Part shown: one piece after another, positions 27,797-42,700 of the stretch
Layout: the number at the start of each line of letters is the position of its first letter
Numbering within the stretch: position 1 is the first letter of the stretch
DNA from: Sipunculus nudus
Taxonomy: Eukaryota; Annelida; Sipuncula; Golfingiida; Sipunculidae
Assembly: GCA_026874595.1 (NCBI GenBank)
Contig: CM049310.1
Coordinates: 52,714,558 to 52,778,557, forward strand
Length of the DNA: 64,000 nucleotides
Direction of reading: 5' to 3'
Notes under the pieces: model-generated
What the model was told of the DNA's origin: nothing
The model's input: only the letters and a program-made list of their open reading frames with translations
Database searches by the model: none
Program-made: the position numbers and the translations under genes

Positions 27797-30700
27797 TTAA
27801 TCTTCTTCCTCCTCAGCTTTGAGAGTAAGTACGGCATCAGCGAGTTTCTGGTACTGGTCTAATGAGTTGAACACTTGAGCACTGATCCTGACCCACGCGG
27901 TTTTCTGGATCCAAAACACAAGTGTCTGTATGTGGAAACGTGACCATAAGGTCTCCATGAGGATCCTCACATCAATATTCTTCTCCTGTAAAATAAAGGG
28001 TGAATAGATAAAATGTAATATGTAACAAGTGGAACATCTGCAAGGACCACCTGTAAAACAGGACCACCCATGTGGCTGCAGGGCACTGAAAAAATTGGAA
28101 ATCAGAAGAATGACTGTCTACCCGATGTCTAGACAATAGTGCACCTTGAAAAAATGTTTCAACTGATAAGAATGGTGATTACCAGGTATAAGTCAAGTTA
28201 TCACCAAGACACAAAATAATTTGACTGAATCTATACTAATTTTATTCCTCTTACCTGAGCAATTATTTACTTTGATATGAAAGCCAAAATATTAATACTG
28301 TGTGACATATTTTGGAAAAAGCAGAAAAGACCATTACAGCCTGCAGAAAGTAGGTCAACATAGGTGGTGCCAAAAGCTTATTTTTGCATGTTCATCCCAT
28401 GAACAGTAATTCTGCAAAGTTTCATGGAGACAGCTGCTGAGGCTGTTGAGATATTTGAAAATAGTGGGTGGACAGTGGACAGCTGACAGTGGACAGGACA
28501 ATGCACTTTGGCACAGAGTGAACAAAAAAGTGTTTTTAGCTCAGCTGACTTTCAGTCATGCTGGGCTATAGCGATGGGTCTTTGTCTGTAGTCCCTCCGT
28601 CTGTCCGTCCGGCCGGCCGGCTGTCCGTTAGCAGGGCACAAATCATAACAGTAAGGGTTAGGGCCATGAACCCTATGCAGTCTTAGAGGTTCTAAAAAGA
28701 TCTCCTTGCAAACCTGAAATTAGGTCACTGCGACCTATATTCTCGAAGTTATGGGGTGTGTTTGCACCCCCCAGAAATAATTCTATTAGCCAAAATTTTC
28801 ATCCCAAACCTTACATCTTTCACATACAGCTCACCTACCAACAGGGGAAGAACCATAATTATTTCATTAGGTCACAAGGTCAACGGTCAAGGTCACAAAA
28901 CCAACTTCTTTGAAAAGCCTGTGGATGCATTTTAAGCCAAACCTTTCATCCCAATTCTTTGATCTTTCACATATAGCTCACCTACTAATTGGGAGAAGAA
29001 TCCTATAGATGTTGAGGTCACAAGGTCAAAGGTCAGGGTCACAGGATCCACTTCTTTGAAAAGGTTGTGGACACATTTCAAGCTAGACCTTTCATTCCAA
29101 ACCTTTCAGCACTGATATCGCTTCTCTGCCAACAGGGGAAAAGACCTGTTGATTTTGAGGTCAAAGGTCAAGTTCACAGCACCCTCCTCTTGCGTGGAGT
29201 CATTTTCAGGCAAACTTTTCAATCTATACTTTCCATCTGTCATATATGGCTTACCTACCAATATAGGAACACCTATTGATGTTGAGTTCAAAAGGTCAAA
29301 GGTCAAGGTCACAATATTGTTCTAAATGCTTGTGAACATATTTCAAGTGAAACTGTTCAACCCAAACCTTCAGTCTTTCACATATGCCACATCTATGCAT
29401 CACTCAATGTGATTCAAATTTCATATTTATGGGTCTTTTTGCATGAAGAAATAACTAATTGATTTTGAGGTCAGCTGGTCAGAAGGTTAAAGGTTGCAGG
29501 TCTAAGTTATTCACTCATTGGTTGCCAAGTAATTACACCCAGCCAGATGTAATTGGTTAGTAGTTACCCATCCAGTTGATATGTGGGCAAAAGGCCAAGG
29601 TCATAGGTCAGGTCAACTTATTTTCTAGACCATCTCTATTTTTCTTGTATATATAAGCTTGCACTCCAGCTGGTACATCTCACCGTGTGGCTGTAATTGT
29701 GAGTGACACTGGTGACCTTTGACTCCCTTTTGTATCAGGCTATTAAGTGATAAGGCTTAGTGATAAGTACCTCGTTACTGCATAACAAAACACTGTTGTT
29801 GGAATACTTCAGCCAGGTATTAAGACTATGAGAGTAAAGTGTTAAGGTTTAGCTACTGATTTATGAGATGATGGGAACATTTTGCAGTTTATTTTATGGA
29901 ATCATAGCAATAAACTTAGTTTCCTAGATATCTGAATATTTTTATATAAATCACCACATGTAAAAGCAAGTGTTTGTTCTCATAATATGTGGATGTGTAC
30001 TTGATTTAGGATGGCTTTATTTTATTACAAGACTCTTAGTCATGCTTTCTGCATTTCTTTTCTTTCAGGTTTTGCAGTTTACCAACCCTGTGGACCCCAT
30101 TGAAAAGCAGAGTGATAATAAAAAATATTGGACCTACACTTTTACATTTGCATATCTATAAATCTGATATGAGCGCCTGAACATGCCTTTTGAATTGTTT
30201 TGGACATTCATTACTGTAACATCATTTGGAGAATTTGCCCCAAGTTTGGTCTCTTATTGGAGGATGTGTGATATTAAATGTCAGACTTGTCAGAAATCCA
30301 TTATGTCTGCCAGTTAGCCACCTTAGAAATCTTGCATGGATTTCCTTGATTTTTTGCTATATATTTTGATCTTATTTTGCCCTTTGTGGTGTTCCTTTTG
30401 AGACTGACAGGTATCAAGTATGCTATGGGAATAGTTCTGGATACCTTAACAATCATACATTTTCCTCAGACCATCAATTCACTGTGTTTTAACCAGACAT
30501 AGGTGATATATATTTCTGTTGTCGTAGAAAATTTCAACAAATTGGCAAATTGGTTTTTCAAAATTGAGTGGAAGTTGTGAATCTCAGCACATGATGTCGC
30601 AAGTCATGCTTGGCAGCTGTGCGTCATGACCCATGGGCTATTGTATTAGGGTCATAACATGCAACTTTGAATCTTTTAACCCCATATTACTGTATACATG

Positions 30701-33700
30701 TGATGCTCATAAACTTGCCGCAGGAATTATGTCTGTGATTTAATGTGGAGCTATATGACTGATGAACTCTCAGTTTTGCAGATTTCATTCATTATCACAG
30801 TGACTGATAAGGACATTCCCAGAGCTTACTTAACATAATGAACTGACATAGCATATCAAGAAGTCTACAAATGTTACATACTGGTAGTGTATGAATTAAG
30901 AGCCTAAATCTCTTAAATCATTGTGGGAGTATTGAGAATAGTTAGAAAAGTATAACATTTTTCTTTTAATAATGCATTAAATGGCAAAAGATTTAGCTAG
31001 AGATCAGTGAAAAGACTGACTGAATTCAGTACACAGCAAAACCTGCATGATAATCCCAGATGCGTAGATGCATGTCACATTGAATATTCTTGAGATTATA
31101 TCAAAGATATATTTCAACTGTGTGCTACTTTACATGTTTAAGTTTAACCAAGGTTTTCTACAACCTCTAATAAATCATTTATTTTCTGTAAACACCAATA
31201 TTTATAATACCTGAAAATAATAACATGTATACCAGTCAGCAGAATGGAAGCAATGTATAGAACTCTCAATTTTAAAGGTGCTAATTCATGGATTACTTAC
31301 TGATCAGCATTCAAAACTACCATTTCTATCTCAAAGTAAAAACTCTTAGTTTAATATTACACAAGGCTTTCAGCTGTTCAACTATTTTCTGTTTACTGTG
31401 CAATATTTCCTGTTATCCTCTGAATAATATATGTAATGTAAATAATGATGGCGCAGTCAAACTCAATTTTGATTAATGGCATAAAGTTTATAATTGCTTG
31501 TAAAGTATGGTAATGATCTGGATGTTTGTATTCTGCATTGGTTAATAAAGTTAAAAAAAAGTGTCAGTTAGTCCATTTTACAATGAAAACAAGTGACCCA
31601 GGGGTCATGACACTCAGCTGAATTCAACTGACACAATCAGAGGATATGGGTAACAGAGACCTAATTTCAGGGTTCCAAGGAGATTTTTTATGGACCTCCC
31701 AGGATGTCATGTTAGAAGATTTCAGGTCAAGTGGTTACGATTTGTGCCTGGTTAAAGGACAGACAGATGGACAAAGAGTGATCGCTAGAGCACAGATGAC
31801 TTTCAGTCAGCTGTGCTATAAATACAACTGATGACCTCACCTCTCATAACATTTGCATAACTTACCATATCCCTGTCTTTCACATAGAAGTCAACCATCT
31901 TCATTTTAGGCAGGCGTATTAAACGTAGGAATGGTGCCTCCATGTCGGCTGGTATCGGGAACTTTTCAGTGCCCCAAGCTCTGGTGAGGAGGTCCACTGC
32001 CTGGTTGATGAGGTCAGTGTTGTAGGCCGATGTCTTTTCCTGTATAAAAATATAATTCTATAAACTTTTCCATCTATCAGTGTCTTCTTATTTGCGAAAA
32101 CAACCAGGATCACACTGTAATTAATTCTGCATGCATCTGACAGTGATGCCCAGGAGATATAATTTGCATAATAATTAAATGACCGCAGATATCTGTTACA
32201 TTTCTCTGCTCATTTGATTACACCACTTGTTACGTAAATTCTTGATTTGCTTTCCATACAATGTTCTGTTCATGAGGAATATGTTTGAGTTATAAGGTCA
32301 AGCAGTAATCCTTCAAGATTTTATATTTTATTTTTAAACAAGGCCTACAGGGCTAATGAGATAACACCAGGTATAATGCTTCAATGCTGGACCATTACTT
32401 TTCAAGCACATGTGTAACATGTATATGAAAAATGCAAGTACAAAACACTTAGAACAAGAAACAATTAAACAAGATGACCAGAGGTCACGCGCTTGCCGGA
32501 AATGGAAATGATACAGACAGATAGACAGAGAGTGCATGTAGAAACAGTCATATAAATGAGCAACATTGTGGGGGCAGCAGAAACGGATAATATGTTTATT
32601 TATGCATGCTGACCTTTAACAGCTGCATATCTTTCTAGTGTAAAAGGGACCAAGTTCAAAATTTTTTCATGAAATCCTGTTAATCTCGTTTGACAAGAAG
32701 CAGTGAGACGTTTTCAGGTTTGTCATGTCAAGCTGGCTAAATGATATGAAATGCCAAAAACTAGACCTGTCTAGCTATAAAAGCCACTGAGTTATAAGCA
32801 TTTGCATGAAATCTCGTGTTTTCTCGTTTGACGGGAAATGGTGCGAGCTTTGGCGAGATTTCTAGTTTTGTCATGTCAGGTTTGTCAAATATTACAAAAT
32901 GCCGGAAACTAGACCTGTCTAGCTGCAAAAGTTGCCGTGTTATCAGCATTTACGTGAAATCATGTTTTTTTTCTCGCTTGAAGAGATATAGTACGAGATT
33001 TGGCAAGTTGAGCAGTTTTATTATGTCAAGATGGCCAAACGTTACGAAATGGCGAAAACTAGATCCGTCTAGCTGTAAAAGTCGCCGAGTTATAAGCATT
33101 TCCGTGTACTCTCGTGTTTTCTCGTTTGACGAGATATGGTGCAGGATTTGGCCAGTCTTGTAGATTTGTCATATCAAACTCTCTAAATGTAATGAAATGG
33201 CGTAAAAACTACATCTGTCTAGCTGTAAAAGTCGCTGAGTTATTAGCATTTCTGTGAAATCTCCTTTTTTATCGTTTGACGAGATATGGTGCGAGATTTG
33301 GCCAGTCTTGCAGGTTTGTCATGTCAAGCCATCCAAATGTTAATGAATGCCAAAAACTAGACCTGTCTAGCCGTGAAAGTTGCCGACTTATATGCATTTC
33401 TGTGAAATCTCTTTTTTCCACAATTGACCAGATATAGTGCGAGATTTCGCCAAGTATCGCAGTTTTACTATGTCAAGTTGGCCAAATGTTACCAAATGCC
33501 AAAAACTAGACCTGAGTAGCTGTAAAAGTCGCCTAGTTATAAGCATTTCCATGATATCTCGTTTTTTTCTCGCTTGACGAGATATGGTGCGAGATTTGGC
33601 CTGATTTCTTTTCTGGCGTGTCAAGCTGGTCATATGTTATGAAATGCCGAAAACTAGACCTGTGTAGCTGTAAAAGTCGCCGAGTTATAAGCATTTCCTT

Positions 33701-36700
33701 GAAATCTCGTTTTTTCTTGTTTGACAGTAAACCGAGCGAAATTTGACGAGACTTGCAATTGAATGACTTAGAACCAAGGGGAAGCAGCCTTATGAAAGTA
33801 GACCCTTGAAACATAAATATTAACCGAGATAGAAGCCAAAAACTGCACAATTTTAGATCGTCAAGTTTAACCCACAAATTTGGTAACCATGGTAACGGCA
33901 GCACAAAGCTACATGTGCGGAGGAATAAGCCAATGTTCCTAGTTTAAGATACAACGATAAAAATTGTGCCATGTTTAAAATTATTTTAGATATTGCAGAA
34001 AAATGATATGTTACAGTGTTTCAGGTACCACGCCCCCTGGTGGCTATTTCCAAAAAATGCAAAACTGATTTCGAGATATTTATAAATAACACAAAATATA
34101 TCAATTTCAAAGCCATTGTTAAAAAAATGCAACCTGTAGGTCATATTTAATGAAATCTTGAAGACTCTCGTTTGACAAGAAATGGTGCGAGATTTGGCGA
34201 GACTTTCAGTTTTATCATGTCAAGCTGCCTATAAGGTACATAATGACCAAAACCAGACATCTGTAGCTTAAAAATTGACAAAGTTACAAAAAATGGTCGT
34301 GTTATTTCCAATTTCCATGATTTTTGCCCAAAAAAATGTAACCATGGTAACGGCAAATTTAAGTAAGCTACATGTCAAAAGAAAGGCCAGGTGATGACGA
34401 AAAAAATGAGCTATTGCAGAAGTGGATAAGCCTATTTATGGCGAAGTTATAGTGCAAAAACCGTTAACCATACCTGTCATGACCTTGACCCTTGACCTTG
34501 GAGCAATGTTGACCAAAAACAATAGGGCACCTAGAAATCGGTTTGTCAATCAAGCCTGTAAGTTTCAAGTTGATTGATGCAAAAGTGTGGCCTGGAGAGT
34601 CGTGACAAACAAACAAACAGACAAAGAGACAAAGAGACAAACAGACATACGCAACTGACGAACATGCTTGCCGAAATCGAAGATTTCCGGCAAGCAACAT
34701 ACATCACTGCTGAAATTCTGGCACACAACACAAAAACTAGAATACGGGTAGTCAACAAGAGACTACGGGTATCCGCCTAAATCAGAGTGGGACGGGTGAA
34801 GTGAGGTATGGATTGAATGGCAAGGGGAAATGGAGTGAGGTGTGTTGCATAATAGCCTGGATGTCTGCAGCAGAAATGTGTATGTAGGTTGCGCCACCTA
34901 CCACAAAATCCAGAAAAGCTGTCCAAGTTGTATATACAGTAGAATGCCTGCTAACGGCCACGCCTCAATAACGGTCAATACGTCTATAACGGTCAGATTT
35001 TCCGGTCCCGAATTTTCGACCGTTTTATTTCATAATCATTTTGTTGTCTATTACGGTCACTCCTCTATTCCGTATTACGGCCAGGTCTTTCGGTCCCGCA
35101 GGCCGGGAAACGCCTCAATTACAGTCAGGGGCAATGACACAGTGACATGGGCTCAACAAATCAAGCGGCCATTGCTGACCTTAATATGGTAAAAAGGTAA
35201 CCACTCGACCGTGACTGAGTTGTTTGACTCGTAGCAAGCGTCGTACAACCCCACTCAGCCTTATTAGTATGCACAATAGTAGGGCATGTGTTCCCACCTG
35301 CGTGTATGTTTGGGAATCAGTTGTGTGAGCTGGATCTTAATCAGGATGTTTGTCATTTAATTAACGAATGACAACCAGCGGGTCATCAGATGTAAAGAGT
35401 GTATCATGTGAATGTTCACATATTTCTGCTGATACTTCTGTGCTATAAGTATGCTTTGATGGATACAAAGAGCTTCCTACCATTTGTACAAATATTATGG
35501 ATATACAAGGGTAATTTAATAACAAACACTGTACTTGTATATATTGTTGGAAATTGTTATAAATAGGGTTGATGTGATTGTAAATATTTTTTTTTTGTAT
35601 TGATAACAGTTATTATTCTAATACTATGTATACACGTTTATTTTCTTGATTGTAATAAAGATTTGAACTTGGTTTCGTGTTACATTTTAACCCCCCTATC
35701 CTGGTCAAGTCCTGTATAATGGCCACTCCTGTATTAAGGCCACATTCATCCAGTCCCGATAGTGACCGTAATACAGGCATTCTACTGTATATCCAAAATT
35801 TTAGGCAGATAAGTCAAACCACTACTTGTATATGAGTGATTTTATCCCATAGCAGACAAACAGAAGGACGCTGTGCAAAAATGGTGGCAGGTGGCACCAC
35901 AAAATTTTGTGTATGATTAAGAGCTATGTGAGATCAATACACATGCAAAATTTCAGGGGGATATGTCAAACCAGTCCTGAAATATAAGCCCGAATATCTG
36001 CAGCATATACATGAATGTAGGTGGCGCCATATGCCACAAAATCGAGAAAGCTATCCTAGATGTATAAACATGCAAAATTTTAGGCAGGTATGTCAAACCA
36101 CTGCCGAGATATGAGTGATTTTATCCCACAGCAAACAAACAGACTGTGCAAAAATAGATGCAGGTTGCGCCACCAGTTCTGCGTATGATAAAGAGCTATG
36201 TGAGATCTATACACATGCAACTTTTCAGGAAGATATGTGAAACCAGTCTGGAGATATAAGCATGGATGTCTGCAGCATGAACGTGAATGTAGGTGGCGTC
36301 ACCTGTCATAAAATCAAGAACACTATCCAGGATGTATACGCATGCGGAATTTCAGGTGAATAAGTCAAACCACTGCAGAGATATGAGTGATTTAAACCCA
36401 AGGCAGACGAACAGATGGACACTGCAAACCATTTTTTGTGTATGTTATAAAGCTATCCAAGGGCTGTATTTGTACAAATTTTTTTTTCCTGATCAGACAG
36501 ACACTGTGCAAAAACGGTTGCAGGTGGTGCCACCAGTTTTGCATATGATTAAGAGCTATGTGAGATCTATAAACAAGCAAAATTTTTTCCCAATCGGTCA
36601 AACGGTTCCCGAGATATGTGGGTTTATGTGTGGAAACAGATGCACAAATGGACGCTGGGCAGAGAGGAAAGGTCAGAGGTCAATGCCAATTGGTTAGGCA

Positions 36701-39700
36701 CCAGTTCACATGTGACCTGATAACTGGTGTAAGTTTTGGAAAAATTGGTCCAGTAGTCTCAGAGAAGTTCTCCTTAAAACGAACGCGGAGGCAGCGAAAC
36801 TCGGTCAAAACTTCGTTTTGGCCGTTACAAATATTTACAAATTAAGAGTTTGTTAAATATTTTAATATGCTGGTTTTCAAAGACAACATTTTTCATTACA
36901 AACTCAAAGAGTTATTAAAAGCTTCAGTGTTTATTGTGAGTTTATTACTCCTACTGAAAAAAAATATTGCATTAGTGAAAAATTTGTTACTGAAACTTTA
37001 CCAATGTAACAAAAATTAGAAACGAGAGCTATGAACAAGTTAATATACATTATCAATTCATACCAGTCCTCCTAGGTCCTGTAAGAATCGTATACCCTCA
37101 GTGCTGCCTGCACACGCTGTATCGTCCCGGGTCCCAAGCCAGATGAACTCCCTCTGAAAGCCCTTAGAATTTTTGTACCCCCAGGAGGTGACAGGGGCAT
37201 GGATTTTATCATGGTGCTTTGGGTTGACATACAGGACAGCACAAGATCGTGGTGAGAAAAGCCACTTGTGTAGGTTACCTGAAATCCAATTAAAATCTAC
37301 ATCTACAAGTTCAAGAAAATGACCTAATAGTAATCGAGGTCTACGACACTGATTTAATAATTTCATCTTTTTCAAACAGATCATCAGCTGGAATTCAAAG
37401 CAACGAAAAATAAAATATTTCTGGGAAAAAATCTAGAAAAAAACAATAATGATCACCTTTGTCTAAGATAAGTGGACCAAAATTTGAAAACAGTATTTGC
37501 ATGTGTGTATATGAACATTTAATTCAATGGTCAAAACTAATTTAATATCTGTTCAACTTTTTAAGTAGGACTTATAAAATCATGAAAGCCATTTCTATTC
37601 CAACCCCATTATTTATTCAGTTAACAAGATTTGATTTCATTAAAAAAATTGTTGTACTCTGATATCTGATAAGTAATTAAATATCTTTTCAAGTTGGAAT
37701 TATAAATTTTCCTCAAATCATTCCTATTTCAAATAAAATATTTCTTAGGTTTACAAGATTGAATTTCATTATTTTAAAGGGCCCTACTCTGATATCTGAC
37801 ATCTATTCACAAAAGTTAATCTCCTGAACCCCAGTGAACCTCCGTGAACCTATTCAAATTTCTGACATCTATTTAAATCACTTGAACCTCATATGAAAAT
37901 GTGTCACACAGGCTATTTGATTTGTTTATATTTACTTGTTTATATCATGAGTGGGGCCTGCCAAAACAATCCAAATATATTCATTCAGGACATCTTGCTG
38001 CAAGTCAGACAAACCAGAGTTTTGTGAATGACCTTCAAGCTTCTGCACATATGCAGCCAACCACCTTCAATTTTTTTTTTCTGTTTTCCACATGGGGCCA
38101 AAGCACTATGATTACAAACAATTTGTGCATAAACAATGTTATACATTATCCACAGAGGCATGATTATATCTTGGCAGGAATTACCTGAAGTAAAATAGAA
38201 TGCACATACAGTGAACCCAGAAATCATATAAATTCTACAGATAAGACAACTGAATAGCTGGCTTTAAAAGTAGGATTGTGAAACATGATAGTTTTCTCGT
38301 CATATTTAAATTATCTCTGTTTTATGACTTATTAAACAAGACCATACCCTGACAAGTTTTACTTAAGGGCAGCAGCATTATACCTGTATAGTAGTCAGCA
38401 CCGAGCTCCTCCAGATTCAGTGGTACCTGACCAGGTGCGTGGGCCCCATCAATCACAACAATCTTCCTGTATCTGTGACAAAGCTCAATGATCTCCTTCA
38501 ATGGCAGTTTGACAGCTGTGCTGCTTGTTATATGATCTGTAAAAGAAATTAAACAAAAACACATCAAAACAGCACTGAAATGATATACAATTAAACAAGA
38601 AGATGGTATAGTGAAGGAGGTAGCACTTTTTTTAATATTTTTTTTTGTTAAAGTTACCCCCCCCCCTCCATTCTTTTATGCTAGCTTTACTGAGTATATA
38701 CATCTGAAGAATTCTATTAGGGTTTTGAACTATGTGACAGGGCATGCAGTAGAAAACACTTCCTCTCAGTTTGAATTTTGGTGATAACCAGGCCTGGTGA
38801 CTGCTGCACCTGTGGGTCCTGTGTATGTAATCTTTCCAAAGGCTGGATCATCTCTCTCAGAAACTCACAAAAGGTAAACTTATTTGGGAATTAACCTAAG
38901 CCAAGGGGCACAGCCTTCCCATTAAGCAAGCAGAGAACTCGCCCTGGGTGAGGGCCAACCTTGAACAAGCAAATTCAAGAAATGTATGTCTCCCACTTTT
39001 GCCTTCCAGTCCAGGATGATTTTAAAGTCTGTGGTAAGTACAAATAGTTTTAACCATGCTCAAAAGATGGCAGCACCTGTCAGACTGCAAAAAGTTCAAG
39101 TATTTCATGTCCACCCCTAGCGACACCTGTTGGTGATTAGTGAAATAAAATGTGCTGATTCATCATACAAAAAATGAAATATTTTTTAAATTATTATTTT
39201 GTGAGACAGACACTCCAAAACCAATCCCAACCAAGGTAGGCATGAGAGCAATAGCTGACCTAAATTTGAATGAAATTTGATAAAATTTAGGAATGTTATT
39301 GCACAGAAATGAAAACCTGAAGGACGGACAGAGAGACAGACAGACAGTCAAACCCAAAACAAATGTCCCCCTTTCCTTCCAAGGAAGTGGGTGACAAAAA
39401 TCTTACCGCCTCAGCTGAGATTCAAACTTATTATCTCATGGTTTTGTTCATGTGCTGTACCCCTACACCACAGGAGCTGAGCAATAATATAAGAGACATG
39501 CAGAATGTTCTTGGTTTATATCGTAAAATGGGGAAATCTCGATAAAACTTAGGAAATTCTCTCTAATGTCTCAATAACAGGTAATGACTCCTGGATGCAA
39601 TACAAGCACAAGTGACATCCCTCAGACCATCATTACTCTTCTCTTACTGTTCATGAAGATGAAGGATGCCTTACCCTTAAGTGAGAGTTTTCCATGTAAA

Positions 39701-42700
39701 CCATGTACTCACTTGATTGCATTTATGCTAGGGTATTTCTTCAGGTATTACACAGACTAACCTGAAATATTAAAGTTAGCATCAGGAATTACACAGACTA
39801 ATTTTTCTGCAATTATGTTTGGATAATTGATATTTCTTTAGGTATTCACATTCAAGTAATGTTGGCATATTTGGTCAGACCCGCTTGTCTGGTCTGAACA
39901 AAAGTGGAGGTATTTTTTCAGTTATTACACATACTGAGCTGTAATATCAAAGCTGGCACCTGGTATTACAAGGACTCGCTTGTCAGGATAAATATAATGT
40001 TGGCATATTTAGTCAGGTATACACAGACGCAATTGTCTGGACTGCATTACTGTTGGGGTATTTAATCAGTTAATTTACAGATACACCTGTTAGGGCCACT
40101 TGAGACATAACAAAGACTTACCTGTTAGGACAACTTTAATGTTGGGGTATTTCTTGAGATATTACACAGATTTACCTGTTAGGACAACTTAAATGTTGGA
40201 ATATTTCTGGAGATATTACACAGATTTACCTGTTAGGACCACATTAATGATGGGGTATTTCTTGAGATAATACACAGATTTACTTGTTAGGACATTTTAA
40301 TGTTTGGGTATTTCTTGAGATAATACACAGATTAACCTGTTAGGACAACTTTAATGTTGGGGTATTTCTTGAGATAATACACAGATTTACCTGTTAGGAA
40401 AACTTTAATGTTGGGGTATTTCTTGAGATAATACACAGATTTACCTGTTAGGACAACTTTAATGTTGGGATATTTCATGAGATAATACACAGATTTGCCT
40501 GTTAGGACACCTGTAATGTTGGGATAATATCTTGATTTGAGAAATTACACAAACTTACCTGTTAAGACCACTTTAATGTTGGGATATTTCTTTAAATATT
40601 CTTCATACAAGTCCAAAACCTGCTGCTTGGATTTGATTGGACACTGTAATGGAAGCCAGATGACCTCTGTTCCTGTAAAAATAGAAAAGCACATACAGAT
40701 GACTTGGAGATGCCAGTTTTAAAATGAGCATGCATGTTAAGCTGTAAATAAAACTAGAAAATCAGCAAAAGCTGACTAAAGCCCTAAACCAAAATAGCAG
40801 TATTTGTGGGTGGTAACAGTAACAAGTATTTATGTAATATTTGTTCTCACATGGAAGTATATCTGTACATATGCCTCTTGTTCAAGTTGTGAATTGGAAC
40901 TACAGAGGTATGTACAGCCTGATCTCCCATGCGTCGGCACGTGGTCTTTGTTTACTTGAGGGGCGATTGCCCCAACCCCTAGCGGTAAAAACAAACCATG
41001 AATGCCCACAGATGTACTCCGATTTGGGTCATTTTTCAGACGCCATTATTTTTTCAATGTTAGTATGATAAAATTGTCTGTCCACTCATAGTTGTGTCCT
41101 GCCATCTGTAGCAGGCAATGGATATTATTAAATCATGTGACCATTGTCATGTTACTTGTGAAATGGCTTCTTTCAACATGTCTATATGACCTACTGACAC
41201 GTCGAGGGGGACCTCTCAGAAAATCCATGAAACAGTGGGTAAATTTACAGGCAGCAGTAAACTGACCATTCTCAAAGGAAAGAGCATAATAAAATATATG
41301 GTTATGGAAAATATCAGACTTCAAAGTGGTTTAGCAAAGCCAGGGTACACATTTTTGTGAGCGTCAGCTGGTTCCTGAGCGCGGAGGCCGGAGCGCCATC
41401 AGTCACGAGGTCAACCCCTATGGATGTACACGAGAATACAACTCAAACAGATGATGAAATAGCCAAAATATGGCTACAATATGAAAAACAGATCAATTTA
41501 AAAATAAACTAGAATACGTGTAGTCGACAAGCGACTACTTGTATCCACCTAAATCAGAGTGGAACGGGTGAAGTGTTGCATATTAGCATGGATGTCTGCA
41601 GCCAAATTGTGTATGTAGGTTGCGCTACCTACCAAAAAATCCAGAAAGCCGTCCAAGTTGTATACATATGCAAAATTTAAGGCAGATAAGTCAAACCACT
41701 ATATTGTATATAAGTGTTTTTTGCCCTTGGCAGACAAACAAATGGACGCTGTGCAAAAAAGGGTTGCAGGTGGCGCCACCAGTTTAGTGTATGATAAAGA
41801 GCTTTGTGAGAACTATACACATGCAAAACTTTGGCCCAATTGGTCAAACGGTTCCCAAGATATGAGCTTGGATATCTGCTGCATAAACTAGAATGCAGGT
41901 GGCGGCACCTGTCATAAAATCAAGAGAGCTGTCGGGGATGTATAAACTTGCAAAATGTTAGGCAGATATGTCAAACCACTGCCGAGATATGAGTGATTTT
42001 ATCCCATGGCAGACAAACAGACGGGAGCTGTGCAAACATGGCTGCAGGTGGCGCCACCAGTTTTGCGTATGAAATAGAGCTATATGAGATTTATACACAT
42101 GCAAAATTTTGGCCCAATCGGTCAAACTGTTCCCTAGATATGAGCTTGGATGTCTGCAGCGTAAACTTGATTGTAGGTGGCACCACCTGTCATAAAATCA
42201 GAAAAGCTATCCAGGATGTATAAGCATGCCGAATTTCAGGTGAATTAGTCAAACCACCGCAGAGATATGAGTGATTTTAACCCAAGGCAGACAAACAGAT
42301 GGACATTGGCAAACATGGTTGCAGGTAGCGCCACCATTTTTGGTGTATGTTATAAAGCTCTCCAAGGGCTACATTTGTGCAAAAGAATTTTCCTGATCGG
42401 TCAAACGGTTCCCGAGATATGAGCTTGGATGTCTGCAGCGTAAACGTGAATGTAGGTGGCGCCACCTGTCATAAAATCAGAAAAGCTATCCAGGATGTAT
42501 ACGCATGCCAAATTTCAGGTGAATTAGTCAAGTCACTGCAGAGATATGAGTGATTTTAACCCAAGGCAGACGAACAGATGGACACTGTGCAAACATGGTT
42601 GCAGGTGGCGCCACCATTTTTGTGTATGTTATAAAGCTCTCCGAGGGCTACATTTGTGCAAACAAATTTTCCTGATCGGTCAAACGGTTCCCGAGATATG

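Noticed and set aside
36293-36697. 134-residue open frame
   Set aside because: Runs through family A half-units; the same peptide pieces recur at 42546 and 57421 because the DNA repeats.
39400-39485. Functional tRNA gene on the - strand
   Set aside because: A and B boxes are recognisable but no cloverleaf with a proper acceptor stem could be drawn, and the body continues as a repeated SINE.
40085-40559. CRISPR-like array of ~54-bp repeats
   Set aside because: The units are contiguous with no unique spacers, they derive from the neighbouring exon, and the genome is eukaryotic.
40100-40559. Minisatellite as a continuous coding extension
   Set aside because: The consensus unit is open, but individual units have length changes (40279) and an in-frame TAA (near 40333), so the whole array cannot be one reading frame.
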